Origin: Streptomyces sp. I6
GTDB lineage: Bacteria; Actinomycetota; Actinomycetes; Streptomycetales; Streptomycetaceae
Length of the DNA stretch: 64,000 nucleotides
Assembly (NCBI GenBank): GCA_003725745.1
Contig: RHDP01000001.1
Span: 4,968,501-5,032,500 of the forward strand
Direction of reading: 5' to 3'
Shown one piece after another: positions 12,366 to 21,352 of this stretch. The notes beneath the pieces were generated by a model. It ran no database searches. It worked only from the letters and a program-made list of their open reading frames with translations, and was not told the origin of the DNA. Position numbers and translations under genes: made by a program. Every line of letters begins with the position of its first letter. Position 1 is the first letter of the stretch.

Positions 12366-13454
12366 ATGACGACGCCCTCGATCGAGCTCAAGCCCTCCTC
12401 GACCCCCCTGTCCGACGCGGAGCGCGAGGCGATCCTGGCCAACCCGGGATTCGGCCGCCACTTCACCGATCACATGGTGACGATCAAGTGGACGGAGGGC
12501 CGGGGCTGGCACGACGCCCAGCTGACCCCCTATGCGCAGCTGTCGATCGACCCGGCCAACATGACCCTGCACTACGCGCAGGAGATCTTCGAGGGGCTGA
12601 AGGCCTACCGCAGGCCCGACGGTTCGGTCGCCACCTTCCGGCCCGAGGCGAACGCCCGCCGCTTCCAGCTCTCCGCCCGCCGACTGGCCATGCCGGAGCT
12701 GCCGGTCGAGACCTTCATCGCGGCCTGCGACGCACTCGTCCAGCAGGACAAGGCATGGGTCCCGGAGCACGGTGGCGAGGCCTCCCTCTATCTGCGCCCG
12801 TTCATGTTCGCCAACGAGGTCGGCCTGGGTGTCCGCCCGGCCAACGAGTACCTCTTCATCGTCATCGCCTCGCCGGCCGGCGCGTACTTCCCCGGCGGCG
12901 TCAAGCCCGTCTCCGTCTGGCTGTCGGAGAACTACGTCCGCGCGGTCCCCGGCGGCATGGGCTTCGCCAAGACCGGCGGCAACTACGCCGCCTCCCTCCT
13001 CGCCCAGGCCGAGGCCGCGGCCGAGGGCTGCGACCAGGTCGTCTGGCTCGACGCCCTGGAGCACAGGACCGTGGAGGAGATGGGCGGTATGAACCTGTAC
13101 TTCGTGTACGGGGACAGGATCGTCACACCCGAGCTCACCGGCTCGCTGCTGGCCGGCATCACCCGCGACTCGCTGCTCACCCTCGCACGCGACCTCGGCT
13201 ACGAGTCCGAGGAGGCCACGATCACCACCGACCAGTGGAAGCGCGACACCGAGAACGGCACTCTCACCGAGGTCTTCGCCTGCGGTACCGCCGCCGCCAT
13301 CACGCCCGTGGGCACCGTCAAGTCCACCGGCGGTGAGTGGACCCAGTCCAACGGCGAGCCGGGCAAGGTCACGATGGAGCTGCGCAAGGCCCTCCTGGCC
13401 ATCCAGACCGGTACGGCCGAGGACCGGCACGGCTGGATGCACGAACTCGGCTGA
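12366..13454 (+). CDS. ilvE: Branched-chain amino acid aminotransferase
   Basis: PLP enzyme of fold type IV that transfers the amino group between glutamate and the branched-chain 2-keto acids. 362 residues. Motifs: [20 protein letters not shown] (substrate side), [17 protein letters not shown], the PLP lysine in [16 protein letters not shown], the glutamate in [11 protein letters not shown], and [16 protein letters not shown] for phosphate binding. ATG at 12366; upstream GAAGGA is seen. It lies between leuB and a convergent permease gene. In this organism it serves ilvBNC and leuBCD products. Confidence 0.96.
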   Translation: MTTPSIELKPSSTPLSDAEREAILANPGFGRHFTDHMVTIKWTEGRGWHDAQLTPYAQLSIDPANMTLHYAQEIFEGLKAYRRPDGSVATFRPEANARRFQLSARRLAMPELPVETFIAACDALVQQDKAWVPEHGGEASLYLRPFMFANEVGLGVRPANEYLFIVIASPAGAYFPGGVKPVSVWLSENYVRAVPGGMGFAKTGGNYAASLLAQAEAAAEGCDQVVWLDALEHRTVEEMGGMNLYFVYGDRIVTPELTGSLLAGITRDSLLTLARDLGYESEEATITTDQWKRDTENGTLTEVFACGTAAAITPVGTVKSTGGEWTQSNGEPGKVTMELRKALLAIQTGTAEDRHGWMHELG

Positions 13455-13496
13455 CGCGCCGGGTCCGGTCATGCCCCGGGACGCACCCGGCACCCT

Positions 13497-13514
13497 CCCG
13501 CCGCCGGCGGCGGG
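13497..13514. terminator. G/C-only palindrome between convergent ilvE and permease
   Basis: An 18-base perfect palindrome (nine-base arms, no loop spacer) about 45 bases past the ilvE stop codon, in the 236-base gap between convergent genes. A role as bidirectional terminator is plausible but weakly supported. Confidence 0.4.
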
Positions 13515-13690
13515 AACCGCGGGGTTGCCGACCACGGGACCGCGCGGCCCCGTCCGGGCCGCGCGGCTCCGCTGCACGACGGTGCGGCCGCACCGCTCGC
13601 CGGGCCCGTGGGCGGTCCGGAGAGCCGCACGGGTCGCCGGCCCTGGACGCCCCGGCCGCCGGGGGCGATCGAGCCGCTCTCGCGGCGGCT

Positions 13691-15139
13691 TCAGGACGCC
13701 CCCGCCGCCGCCCGCTCGGCCCGGCTCGGGGCGGCACCGGGCGCCCCGTCGGCGCCGTTCCGGTTCCGGCGGGGTCGGAGCACCCCGTACGTGAGCCCAC
13801 CCACCAGGCCCGACAGTACGAAGCTGCAGTCCACACCCGCGGTCAGGCCGATCAGTGGGCCCTCGTGGAACGGGGTCGACACGGCGAGGAGCCCGACGGC
13901 CGCGCCGAGTGCCCAGGCCGCCGTGGCCCGGGGTTCCCAGCCGGCGCGGAACCAGTACACGCCGCCACGGGCACGCCGGTTGTAGACCTGGAGCGCGTCG
14001 GCGTCGTAGCGGCCGCGGCAGCGCAGATGACCCATGAGGGTGATCACGGCCCATGGCGTGCCGATCGCGGTGAGCAGCAGCACGAACGAGGTCATCGCCG
14101 ACCGCGCGTCCCAGGCGAAGTGCCCGAGGAAGACGAACGCCGTGGCCACGACGGCGACGATCACGGTGGCCGCCGTGCGGCCGGCCCGGGGCACGATCGC
14201 GTCGAGGTCGAGGCCCATCGAGTAGAGCATCAGTCCGGCGTTGCCGACCGAGCCGGCCGTGGCGGCCAGCAGCAGTGGCAGGACGTACCAGGCGGGAGCG
14301 GCCTCCACCAGGGGCCCCGCGTAGTCGGCCGAGGCCCGGGCCGCCAGCGCGGTCACCGTGCCGAACAGCTGCGGGATCAGCAGTCCGGCGAAGAGGCCCA
14401 GACAGGTGGCGGCCAGCACGGCCCGGGGACTGTGCCGCACGGGGGAGATGTAGCGGGTGTAGTCGCCGAGGAGCGTGATGAACGCGATCGGCCCGCTGAG
14501 TCCGGCGGCCACGGCGGACAGGATCCAGGTGGGCCAGAAGGAGCCCAGCACATACGGGGTGTGCGCCGGCGCCGCCGTGGTGAGGTCCGGTGCGTAGGCG
14601 GCCAGACCCAGGGCGAGGAGCACGGTCATGCCGACGCACAGGATCCGGCTCATCCGCAGCAGCAGTCGGTAGCCGAAGACCGCGCCGACGACGGTGAGCG
14701 CGGCCAGCAGGCCGTAGGCGAGTGCGTGGGAGGCGTCCCCGGACGGCAGGCCGAGCGCCCTGGCGAGGGTTCCGGCCATGACGTCACCGCCGATCCACAG
14801 CGTCAGAGCGGTGTAGCCGAGCGACAGCAGCAGCCCGACGACCGAGCCGATCAGCCGTCCACGCACACCGAAGAACGCGCCGCTGGACGTGGACAGATTG
14901 GTCGCCGTGCGCAGCGAGACGAGGGCGAGCGGTGCCGTCACGGCCACACCGGCGACGGTGCCCGCGACGACCGAGGTGACCGCGTCCCGGAGTCCCAGGC
15001 CGAAGGACACCGGCAGCCAGCCGAAGACGATCACGCCGAGGCACAGGTTGGAGCCCAGCAGGATCGCCACCAGATCGCGGGGGCCGCTCGTTCGCTCCGC
15101 TTCGGGGACGGTGCCGACTCCCCGCTCTTCGATCGGCAT
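13691..15139 (-). CDS. NCS1-family permease (cytosine/purine/allantoin type)
   Basis: About 482 residues with roughly 12 hydrophobic segments, e.g. LVAILLGSNLCLGVIVFGW, VVGLLLSLGYTALTLWIGGD and WILSAVAAGLSGPIAFITLL. LLGDYTRYI and the N-terminal GSNLCLGVIVFGW pattern are typical of NCS1 nucleobase/cation symporters such as CodB. ATG at 15139 is preceded by AGGAG; the in-frame TTG at 15181 lacks such a site. The gene is divergent from the urease-like genes across 192 bases, suggesting it imports the nitrogen compound those enzymes process. Substrate is unknown; cytosine, allantoin, uracil and hydantoin are all handled in this family. Confidence 0.88.
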   Translation of the reverse strand: MPIEERGVGTVPEAERTSGPRDLVAILLGSNLCLGVIVFGWLPVSFGLGLRDAVTSVVAGTVAGVAVTAPLALVSLRTATNLSTSSGAFFGVRGRLIGSVVGLLLSLGYTALTLWIGGDVMAGTLARALGLPSGDASHALAYGLLAALTVVGAVFGYRLLLRMSRILCVGMTVLLALGLAAYAPDLTTAAPAHTPYVLGSFWPTWILSAVAAGLSGPIAFITLLGDYTRYISPVRHSPRAVLAATCLGLFAGLLIPQLFGTVTALAARASADYAGPLVEAAPAWYVLPLLLAATAGSVGNAGLMLYSMGLDLDAIVPRAGRTAATVIVAVVATAFVFLGHFAWDARSAMTSFVLLLTAIGTPWAVITLMGHLRCRGRYDADALQVYNRRARGGVYWFRAGWEPRATAAWALGAAVGLLAVSTPFHEGPLIGLTAGVDCSFVLSGLVGGLTYGVLRPRRNRNGADGAPGAAPSRAERAAAGAS

Positions 15140-15216
15140 GCGGCTCTCCTGCCTCGTCGGAATGATTTGAGTGCTGCTCAATGTGGACCCGGTGTCGCCT
15201 CCTCGTCAATGCTTCC

Positions 15217-15226
15217 CACCTAGGTG
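15217..15226. promoter_or_regulatory. Short palindrome in the permease/urease divergent promoter region
   Basis: CACCTAGGTG, a 10-base perfect palindrome, lies in the 192-base region between the divergent permease and fused urease genes. It could be an operator for a shared regulator (the TetR gene at the end of the island is a candidate), but a 10-base palindrome may be chance. Confidence 0.3.
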
Positions 15227-15331
15227 AGTCGGGGTTAGAGTGTCATTCGAACACCCGGAACCGGACGAGTGGACTCCGGTGCGGTGCATCCAGCGCGAGG
15301 GCCCGGCGGGCCTCCAGGGAGGCGTGGTGAC

Positions 15332-16327
15332 GTGCGACTGACCCCGACCGAACGGGACCGGCTGCTGCTGTTCGGCGCGGCCGAACTGGCCAGGGCCCGG
15401 CGTGCCCGAGGGCTCAAGCTCAATGTCCCCGAGGCGACGGCGCTGATCGCCGACACGGTCTGCGAGGCGGCCAGGGACGGCCGTCGGCTCGCCGAGGCCG
15501 TCGAGGCGGCCCGTGGCGTGCTCGGTCCCGAGGACGTCCTCCCCGGCGTCGCCGACGTCGTGACCGAGATCCACGTCGAGGCCGTATTCGACGACGGATC
15601 ACGGCTGGCCGTCGTCTCCGACCCGATCGGCGGCGGGGGACTCGGCGACTCCGCGCCCGGCGCCGTGCTGCCCGGACCCGCGGACCCAGAGCCGGAACCC
15701 GTGGTACGCCTCACGGTGCGCAACACCGCTGCCGTGCCGGTCAGCGTCACCTCCCACTTCCACTTCTTCGAGGCCAATCCGCGGCTCGACTTCGACCGGG
15801 CGGCGGCCTACGGCATGCGGCTCTGCGTCCCTGCGGGCTCGTCCGTCCGCTTCGGCCCCGGCGACGAGGTCCGGGTCGGGCTTCTGCCGATCGGCGGCGA
15901 CCGCGTCGCGATCGGCTTCGCGGGCCTGGTCGACGGCCCGCTGGACGCTCCGGGAGCGAAGGCGCATGCCCTGCACCGGGCCGCCGCCTGCGGCTATCTC
16001 GGGGCCACCGGCGGACAGCGGCCCCTCGACCGGAGCACCGTCGGGCAGGAGTCCGCCGAGGGGGAGTCCGCCGTGCCGGAGTCTGCTCGGAGGGAGACCG
16101 CTGGGAGGGAGACCGCTGGGAGGGAGACCGCTCAGCGCAGGGCCGCTCGGCTCGGGACCGGTCCGCAGGAAACGCCTGAGGAAGCGGCTCCTGAGGAAGC
16201 GGCTCCTGAGGAAACGGCTGAGGAATCGGCTCCAGGGGAACCCGGCCCCCACGACCCCGCCCACCAGCACCCCGCACCACGGGAATCCCGGCAGCAGGCG
16301 CCCTGCCGGCCGGAGGAGGACCAGTGA
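15332..16327 (+). CDS. ureAB: Fused urease gamma/beta subunit with long repetitive tail
   Basis: Residues about 1-100 match UreA (LTPTERDRLLLFGAAELARA, RGLKLNVPEATALI, ARDGRRLAE, VLPGVADVVTEIHVEAVFDD). Residues about 125-235 match UreB (VTSHFHFFEANPRLDFDRAA, GMRLCVPAGSSVRFGPG, and VAIGFAGLVDGPLD). After that comes a roughly 95-residue tail without urease similarity. It holds repeats of RETAG (DNA 16091-16130) and of EEAAP (DNA about 16177-16216). The total of 331 residues is about 100 more than a usual gamma-beta fusion. GTG at 15332 has AGGGAGG upstream. It overlaps the alpha gene by four bases (ATGA-like coupling with GTGA), so the two are co-translated. Confidence 0.92.
   Translation: MRLTPTERDRLLLFGAAELARARRARGLKLNVPEATALIADTVCEAARDGRRLAEAVEAARGVLGPEDVLPGVADVVTEIHVEAVFDDGSRLAVVSDPIGGGGLGDSAPGAVLPGPADPEPEPVVRLTVRNTAAVPVSVTSHFHFFEANPRLDFDRAAAYGMRLCVPAGSSVRFGPGDEVRVGLLPIGGDRVAIGFAGLVDGPLDAPGAKAHALHRAAACGYLGATGGQRPLDRSTVGQESAEGESAVPESARRETAGRETAGRETAQRRAARLGTGPQETPEEAAPEEAAPEETAEESAPGEPGPHDPAHQHPAPRESRQQAPCRPEEDQ
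16091..16216 (+). repeat. In-frame tandem repeats in the ureAB tail
   Basis: Two 15-base tandem arrays stay in frame: GGGAGGGAGACCGCT-type units around 16091-16130 (RETAG repeats) and GAGGAAGCGGCTCCT-type units around 16177-16216 (EEAAP repeats). The resulting acidic, alanine/proline-rich tail looks disordered. Confidence 0.75.
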
Positions 16328-18014
16328 CCGGCATCGATCCGCACGAGTACGCGAGCGTGCACGGCCCGCGCGCCGGGGACCGGGTGGTCCTCGGCGACTC
16401 CGGCCTGGTCGTCCGCGTCGAGTCCGACTCGCAGCAGCCCGGGGACGAGTTCCTCGCGGGCTTCGGCAAGACCGCCCGTGACGGACTGCACCTCAGGGCG
16501 GCCGCCGTCCGCGACACCTGCGACGTGGTCATCAGCAACGTGCTCGTCATCGACGCCGTCCAGGGCGTCCGCAAGGTGTCCATCGGCATCCGCGAGGGCC
16601 GCATCGCCGGCATCGGCCGGGCCGGCAACCCGGACACCCTCGACGGCGTGGACGTCGTCGCCGGCACCGGAACGACGATCGTGTCCGGCGAAGGGCTCAT
16701 CGCCACCGCCGGTGCCGTGGACACCCATGTCCATCTCCTCTCGCCCCGGGTGATGGAGGCGTCGCTCGCTTCCGGTGTCACGACGATCATCGGACAGGAG
16801 TTCGGCCCGGTCTGGGGTGTCGGTGTCAACTCCCCCTGGGCGCTCGGGCACGCCTTCGGCGCCTTCGACGCCTGGCCCGTCAACATCGGCTTCCTGGCGC
16901 GCGGCTCGTCCTCCGGCGAGGCCCCGCTCGTGGAGGCCCTCGCCGAGGGCGGGGCGTCCGGCTTCAAGGTCCACGAGGACATGGGCGCCCACACCCGCGC
17001 GCTCGACACGGCCCTGCGGGTGGCCGAGGAGTACGACGTCCAGGTCGCCCTGCACAGCGACGGCCTCAACGAGTGCCTCTCCGTCGAGGACACGCTGAAG
17101 GTCCTGGAGGGCCGCACCATCCACGCCTTCCACATCGAGGGCTGCGGCGGGGGACACGTGCCGAACGTGCTCAGGATGGCGGGCGTGCCCAACGTCATCG
17201 GCTCCTCCACCAACCCCACCCTGCCCTTCGGCCGGGACGCGGTCGCCGAGCACTACGGGATGATCGTCTCCGTACACGACCTCAAGACCGACCTGCCCGG
17301 CGACGCGGCCATGGCCCGGGACCGGATCCGCGCCGGGACGATGGGGCCGAGGACGTGCTGCACGACCTCGGCGCGATCGGCATCACCTCCTCCGACGCCC
17401 AGGGCATGGGCCGCGCGGGCGAGACCGTGCGGCGCACCTTCGCCCTGGCCGGGAAGATGAAGGCGGAACTGGGCCCGATGGCGGGCGACGGGGCGCACGA
17501 CGACAACGCCCGCGTCCTGCGCTACATGGCCAAGCTGACCATCAACCCCGCGATCGCCCACGGGCTGTCGCACGAGATCGGCTCGATCGAGCCGGGCAAG
17601 CTCGCCGACATCGTGCTGTGGAAGCCGCAGTTCTTCGGCGCGAAACCGCAACTGGTGCTGAAGTCGGGCTTCCCCGCGTACGGGGTGACCGGCGACCCGA
17701 ACGCGGCGACCGACACCTGTGAACCGCTGGTCCTCGGGCCGCAGTTCGGGGCCCACGGCGCGACCCCCGCCGAGATCTCCGTGGCCTTCGTGTCCCAGGC
17801 CGCGGTCGCGCTCGGCGACGACACCATGCCCACCCGCCGGCGGCGTGTCGCGGTGCGCGGCACCCGCGGCATCGGCCCCCGCGACCTGCTCCTCAACTCC
17901 CGCGTCGGCCGGGTGGACGTGGACGCGCGCAGCGGCCTCGTCACGCTCGACGGGGATCCCCTGCGCTCCGATCCGGCCGAGTCGATGTCCCTGAACCGCC
18001 TGTACTTCCTCTGA
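16324..18014 (+). CDS. ureC: Urease alpha-like amidohydrolase, divergent pocket (frame broken)
   Basis: 563 residues once one G is restored in the run 17343-17346. All metal ligands are present: THVHLL (two His), GFKVHED (carbamylated Lys and its neighbouring His), VALHSDGLNE, GGGHVPN and SSDAQGMGR (Asp). The flap histidine is kept in SVHDLK, but the flap cysteine next to it in Klebsiella UreC is Val here. The pocket segment GGGTGPAAGTHAT of that enzyme reads GQEFGPVWGVGVN. The C-terminal NRLYFL is urease-like. No ureD, E, F or G lies in the window. Being coupled to ureAB and followed by agmatine deiminase, it may act on another urea-type substrate, or be a poor true urease. Confidence 0.88.
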
Positions 18015-18083
18015 GCCGCCCGACCCCGGGCCCCCGAGTTCTGCTCCGAGTTCTGCTCCGAACCCTCTGCACAAGGACCTGTG

Positions 18084-19102
18084 ATGACGTTCCGTATGCC
18101 GCCCGAGTGGGCCCCGCACGAGCGCACCTGGATGGCCTGGCCCGGCCCCAATCCGACCTTCCGCGACGACGGGGAACTCGCGGCGGCCCGTGCCGCCTGG
18201 GCCTGTGTCGCCCGCGCCGTACGCCGTTTCGAGCCGGTCACCATGGTGGTGGGACGGGGGCAGGCGGAGGGCGCGCGCGAACTGCTCGGCGGGGAGGTCG
18301 AGATCGTGGAGCGCGAGCTGGACGACGCGTGGATGCGGGACATCGGCCCGACGTTCGTCACCGACGGCGAGGGCGGGCTGGCCGCCGTGGACTGGGTGTT
18401 CAACGGTTGGGGCGCCCAGGACTGGGCCCGCTGGGAGCACGACTCCAAGATCGCCGGCCAGGTGGCCGACCTGGCGGGCGCCCCCGTCCACTCCTCGCCG
18501 CTCGTCAACGAGGGCGGCGCGATCCACGTCGACGGCGAGGGCACGGTCCTGCTCACCGACACCGTCCAGCTCGGCGCCGGGCGCAACCCCGACTGGACGC
18601 GCGAGCAGGTCGAGGCGGAGATCCACGCCAGGCTCGGCACGAGCAAGGCGATCTGGCTGCCGCACGGCCTGGCCGGCGACTACGGACGGTACGGCACGCA
18701 GGGCCACGTCGACATCGTCGCGGCGTTCGCCCGGCCGGGTGTGGTGCTCGTCCACAGCCAGCAGGACCCGGCCCACCCGGACCACGAGCGGTCGAGGACC
18801 TACGCGGAGATCCTGCGCGGCACCACCGACGCCCGCGGCCGCACTCTGGAGGTCGTGCAGGTCCCGGCGCCGACCGTACTGAAGGACGAGGATGGGGAGT
18901 GGGTCGACTACTCCTACATCAACCACTACCTCTGCAACGGGGGAGTGGTCCTGTGCTCCTTCGACGACCCCAACGACGAGATCGCGGCCGGCGTCTTCCG
19001 CCGCCTCTTCCCGGAGCGGACGGTGACGCTCGTCGACGCCCGCACGATCTTCGCGGGCGGCGGGGGATCCACTGCATCACCCAGCAGCAGCCGCGGGTCT
19101 GA
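18084..19102 (+). CDS. aguA: Agmatine deiminase (frame broken near its end)
   Basis: Hydrolyses agmatine to N-carbamoylputrescine and ammonia. Family features: PPEWAPHERTWMAWP at the N-terminus, DDAWMRDIGPTFV, LVNEGGAIHVDGEGT, GLAGDYGRYGTQGHVDIVAAF, DYSYINHYLCNGGV. The catalytic cysteine motif GGGGIHCITQQQPR at the C-terminus is reached only after adding one G in the run 19062-19066; as written the frame runs on to 19178 without that cysteine. Restored length 339 residues, normal. ATG at 18084 follows AAGGA. It lies 69 bases after the urease alpha-like gene in the same direction and before a TetR gene, probably one operon. Confidence 0.92.
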
Positions 19103-19187
19103 CCCCGTGCCCGGTCTCCGGGCGGCGGCCCGCGGATCCGCCCGGGGGCCGCCACCGGACGGCCGGGGGATCGGGTAGAACGTACGG

Positions 19188-19796
19188 GTGAACGTTCCCC
19201 CGGGCCCCCGACGCCGCAACACCGCACCACCCCGCGAGGAGGTGCTCGCCGCGGCGATGGCGACCATCGCCGAGCACGGGCTCGACGGGCTCACCATGGC
19301 CGGGCTCGGCCGCGAGGTCGGGATGAGCAGCGGCCACCTGCTGTACTACTTCCGCACCAAGGACGAGCTGCTGCTGCGGACCCTGGAGTGGAGCGAGGGC
19401 AGGCTCGGCGCCGAGCGGAGCGCGCTGCTGTCCCGTCCGGCCACCGCGGCCGAGCGGCTCGAGGCGTATGTGGACCTGTACGTTCCCGACGGGCCCCGCG
19501 ACCCGCACTGGACGCTGTGGCTGGAGGTCTGGAACCGCTCGCAGAGCGCCGACGACGACGCACGCGCCCGGCAGGCCGCCATCGAGGGGGCCTGGCACCG
19601 GGATCTCGTCGCCCTGCTCGCCGAGGGAGTCTCACGCGGCGAGTTCCGCGCCGTCGACCCGGACCGCTACGCCGCGCGGCTGCGTGCCCTGCTCGACGGC
19701 TTCAGCGTGCATGTGGCGGTCGGCATACCGGGCACCGGCCGGGACCAGGTCCTGGCCCATGTGCGGGAGTTCATCGCCGACTCGTTGCTCCCGTGA
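19188..19796 (+). CDS. TetR-family transcriptional regulator
   Basis: 202 residues. The N-terminal helix-turn-helix is clear: EEVLAAAMATIAEHGLDGLT, MAGLGREVGMSSGHLLYYF, RTKDELLL (residues about 15-60). The remaining domain is helical (WLEVWNRSQSADDDARARQA) and resembles BetI-like TetR_C regulators. GTG at 19188. It starts 85 bases after agmatine deiminase, last in the permease/urease/deiminase island, so local control by a polyamine or related ligand is a reasonable inference. Confidence 0.88.
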   Translation: MNVPPGPRRRNTAPPREEVLAAAMATIAEHGLDGLTMAGLGREVGMSSGHLLYYFRTKDELLLRTLEWSEGRLGAERSALLSRPATAAERLEAYVDLYVPDGPRDPHWTLWLEVWNRSQSADDDARARQAAIEGAWHRDLVALLAEGVSRGEFRAVDPDRYAARLRALLDGFSVHVAVGIPGTGRDQVLAHVREFIADSLLP

Positions 19797-19817
19797 CCGC
19801 GGTCCCGTCACCCGCGC

Positions 19818-19929
19818 CGGCCGTCCCCTGACTGCCGTCCCCTGACCCCTGACCGCTGACCGCCGTCCCCTGACCGCTGTCAGCCGTGAGCCGTGAGCCG
19901 TGAGCCGTGAGCCGTGAGCCGTGAGCCGT
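19818..19929. repeat. Degenerate and perfect short tandem repeats after tetR
   Basis: Three CCGTCCCCTGAC-type units occur between about 19823 and 19875. They are followed by seven copies of a heptamer, the first CAGCCGT (19881-19887) and six perfect GAGCCGT (19888-19929). The array lies between the TetR gene and the convergent membrane protein. Such arrays are typical replication-slippage tracts; no gene seen. Confidence 0.8.
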
Positions 19930-20070
19930 CCGCTGGCCGGTGACCGCCGCCGGCCGTCAGCCCGCGCGGGGGACCCGCACGCGCGGCTCCTCTCGTCGCG
20001 GCGCCGCCGGGCGTGCGGGCGCCGGCCGGTGAGCGGCCCGGACGGTCCGCGGGCGCGGCCGCCGCGGCGG

Positions 20071-20967
20071 TCACCGCCCCGCGGCCGCCTCCGGCTGCTG
20101 CCCGAGGCGCCGGTGCATCTCGCGCAGCGTGTCGGCTGCGTACTGCTCGATCCGCGCGTCCAGAGCGGCCTTGCCGACCACATAGGCGCTGAGGATGTTC
20201 CGGCCGTCCCGCCCGGTGGCGATCACATAGACGTCGTTGACCTTGGCCCCCTTCGCCGTGACGACCTGGCGGCCCTCCTCGGCGACCAGTTCGTCGAAGC
20301 CCGCCACCTCCGGGGGGTTCGCCTCGCGTACACCGCTCCAGCGCTCCTTGCCGCGGAACTGGTCCGGGCAGCGGTGGATGTCGTCCCGGGCGTCGGCGAG
20401 GTACCGCTGCGCCGTGGCGTCGTCGGCGAACACCCTGACCTCGGACGTCCCCGCGATACCGGACGCGGTCTCGGCCACATTGCGCTGGAGCGAGGCCAGC
20501 GTGCCGATACGGCTGGGCCGGCCGGCCAACTCGCAGTTCTCCCGCACCACCGGCTCCGGGGCGGGATCCACCTCGTACGGCGTGTGCCGGGTGAAGCCGG
20601 ACCCCCAGTCCGGGGGTGTGAGCGCCACCCGCGTCGCGACGGCCCGCGCCTCGGCCTCCGCCGCCTTCGTGTCGGTGGCCTTCGTACCGGTCGGCTCTGT
20701 ACCGGTCGGCTCCGTACCGGTGGGCTTCGTGCCGGTGGGCGCGGGCGAGACCGCACTCCCACCGCCGTCCTCACCTCCGCCGCCGAGCGACCTCACCAGC
20801 ACCGCGGTGAGCACCAGTACCGCGGCCGCGCCCCCCGCGATCAGCGCGCGCCTGCGCCGGCCGCCTCCTCGGCGAGCCCCACCCCCTGGGGGCGGCGGAC
20901 CGGGAGGCGGTCCGGCGGGCCGGGGGACGGGTCCGGTGGGCGGACCCGTGGGAGGGGGTGAGCTCAT
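20071..20967 (-). CDS. Membrane-anchored extracytoplasmic protein, unknown function
   Basis: 298 residues. The first 45 are Pro/Gly-rich (SSPPPTGPPTGPVPRPAGPP) and cytoplasmic by the positive-inside rule. One transmembrane segment follows the RRRR stretch (ALIAGGAAAVLVLTAVLVRS). A Thr/Pro/Gly linker with PTGTE repeats (DNA about 20687-20745) then leads to an external domain of about 190 residues (from TPPDWGSGFTRHTPYEVDPA), which resembles sensor-like lipoprotein domains near kinases. ATG at 20967. It is convergent with the TetR gene and divergent from cimA. I do not recognise a specific family. Confidence 0.75.
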   Translation of the reverse strand: MSSPPPTGPPTGPVPRPAGPPPGPPPPGGGARRGGGRRRRALIAGGAAAVLVLTAVLVRSLGGGGEDGGGSAVSPAPTGTKPTGTEPTGTEPTGTKATDTKAAEAEARAVATRVALTPPDWGSGFTRHTPYEVDPAPEPVVRENCELAGRPSRIGTLASLQRNVAETASGIAGTSEVRVFADDATAQRYLADARDDIHRCPDQFRGKERWSGVREANPPEVAGFDELVAEEGRQVVTAKGAKVNDVYVIATGRDGRNILSAYVVGKAALDARIEQYAADTLREMHRRLGQQPEAAAGR

Positions 20968-21077
20968 GGGGATTCCCCTACCACCCGGCCGGGCCGACCC
21001 CGCCCGGCCGATCGGGTGCCGGAGCGCGCCGACGCCCATGCGGTCGGCGCACCGCCCGCATGCTGAGACCGCTGTCC

Positions 21078-21128
21078 ATGCAGGCGCGACTCTGTGGCAC
21101 ACTGCCACCGTGCTCGCATTCGCCATGA
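21078..21128 (+). CDS. Possible 16-residue leader peptide upstream of cimA
   Basis: ATG at 21078 encodes MQARLCGTLPPCSHSP, with its stop (TGA) overlapping an ATG at 21125. It has no Ile, Leu or Val run apart from two Leu, and no strong ribosome site, so it is a weak candidate. It is listed because it precedes the terminator at 21222-21247, and its overlap with the next reading frame resembles leader arrangements. Confidence 0.25.
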   Translation: MQARLCGTLPPCSHSP

Positions 21129-21166
21129 TTATCGGCAGCAGCGCGCCGGTCCGCAGTGACCGCTGA
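21110..21166 (+). CDS. Possible isoleucine-containing leader peptide before cimA
   Basis: GTG 21110 (or ATG 21125) opens a short frame of 18 codons: MLAFAMIIGSSAPVRSDR. It holds adjacent Ile codons ATT-ATC; ATT is rare in Streptomyces. The stop codon is 55 bases before an intrinsic terminator with six T. Together they suggest translation-coupled attenuation of citramalate synthase by isoleucine supply. No clear Shine-Dalgarno sequence is seen, so the start is uncertain. Confidence 0.4.
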   Translation: MLAFAMIIGSSAPVRSDR

Positions 21167-21221
21167 ACCGTGGACAGCACCCCCCGCGGCGGCGGCACCG
21201 TGCCCCAGACCCGCGCGCAGA

Positions 21222-21247
21222 CCTCTCGCACCCGCGAGGGGTTTTTT
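21222..21247 (+). terminator. Intrinsic terminator in the cimA leader, candidate attenuator
   Basis: CCTCTCGC-accc-GCGAGGGG is an 8-base stem with one wobble pair, followed directly by TTTTTT (21242-21247). A six-T run is very unusual for this G/C-rich sequence, and it lies 105 bases before the cimA start rather than after a gene. That placement argues for attenuation. Confidence 0.7.
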
Positions 21248-21352
21248 CGTTTTACGGCCCCAACCCCCGGCCGGAGACCGAGGCGCGCGAAGATGGGGGC
21301 AAGTGGAGCCAGAGCTTCCGGAGCCACTCATCCGACAGGAGTCACAACAGCC

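Noticed and set aside
17343-17346. Programmed frameshift in ureC or gltX
   Set aside because: No slippery motif or stimulatory structure in common. The same kind of base loss occurs in ten unrelated genes, so a technical cause is more likely.
19960-20070. Possible small gene between the repeats and the membrane protein
   Set aside because: Only Arg/Pro/Gly-rich frames are found and no ribosome site; it reads as non-coding.
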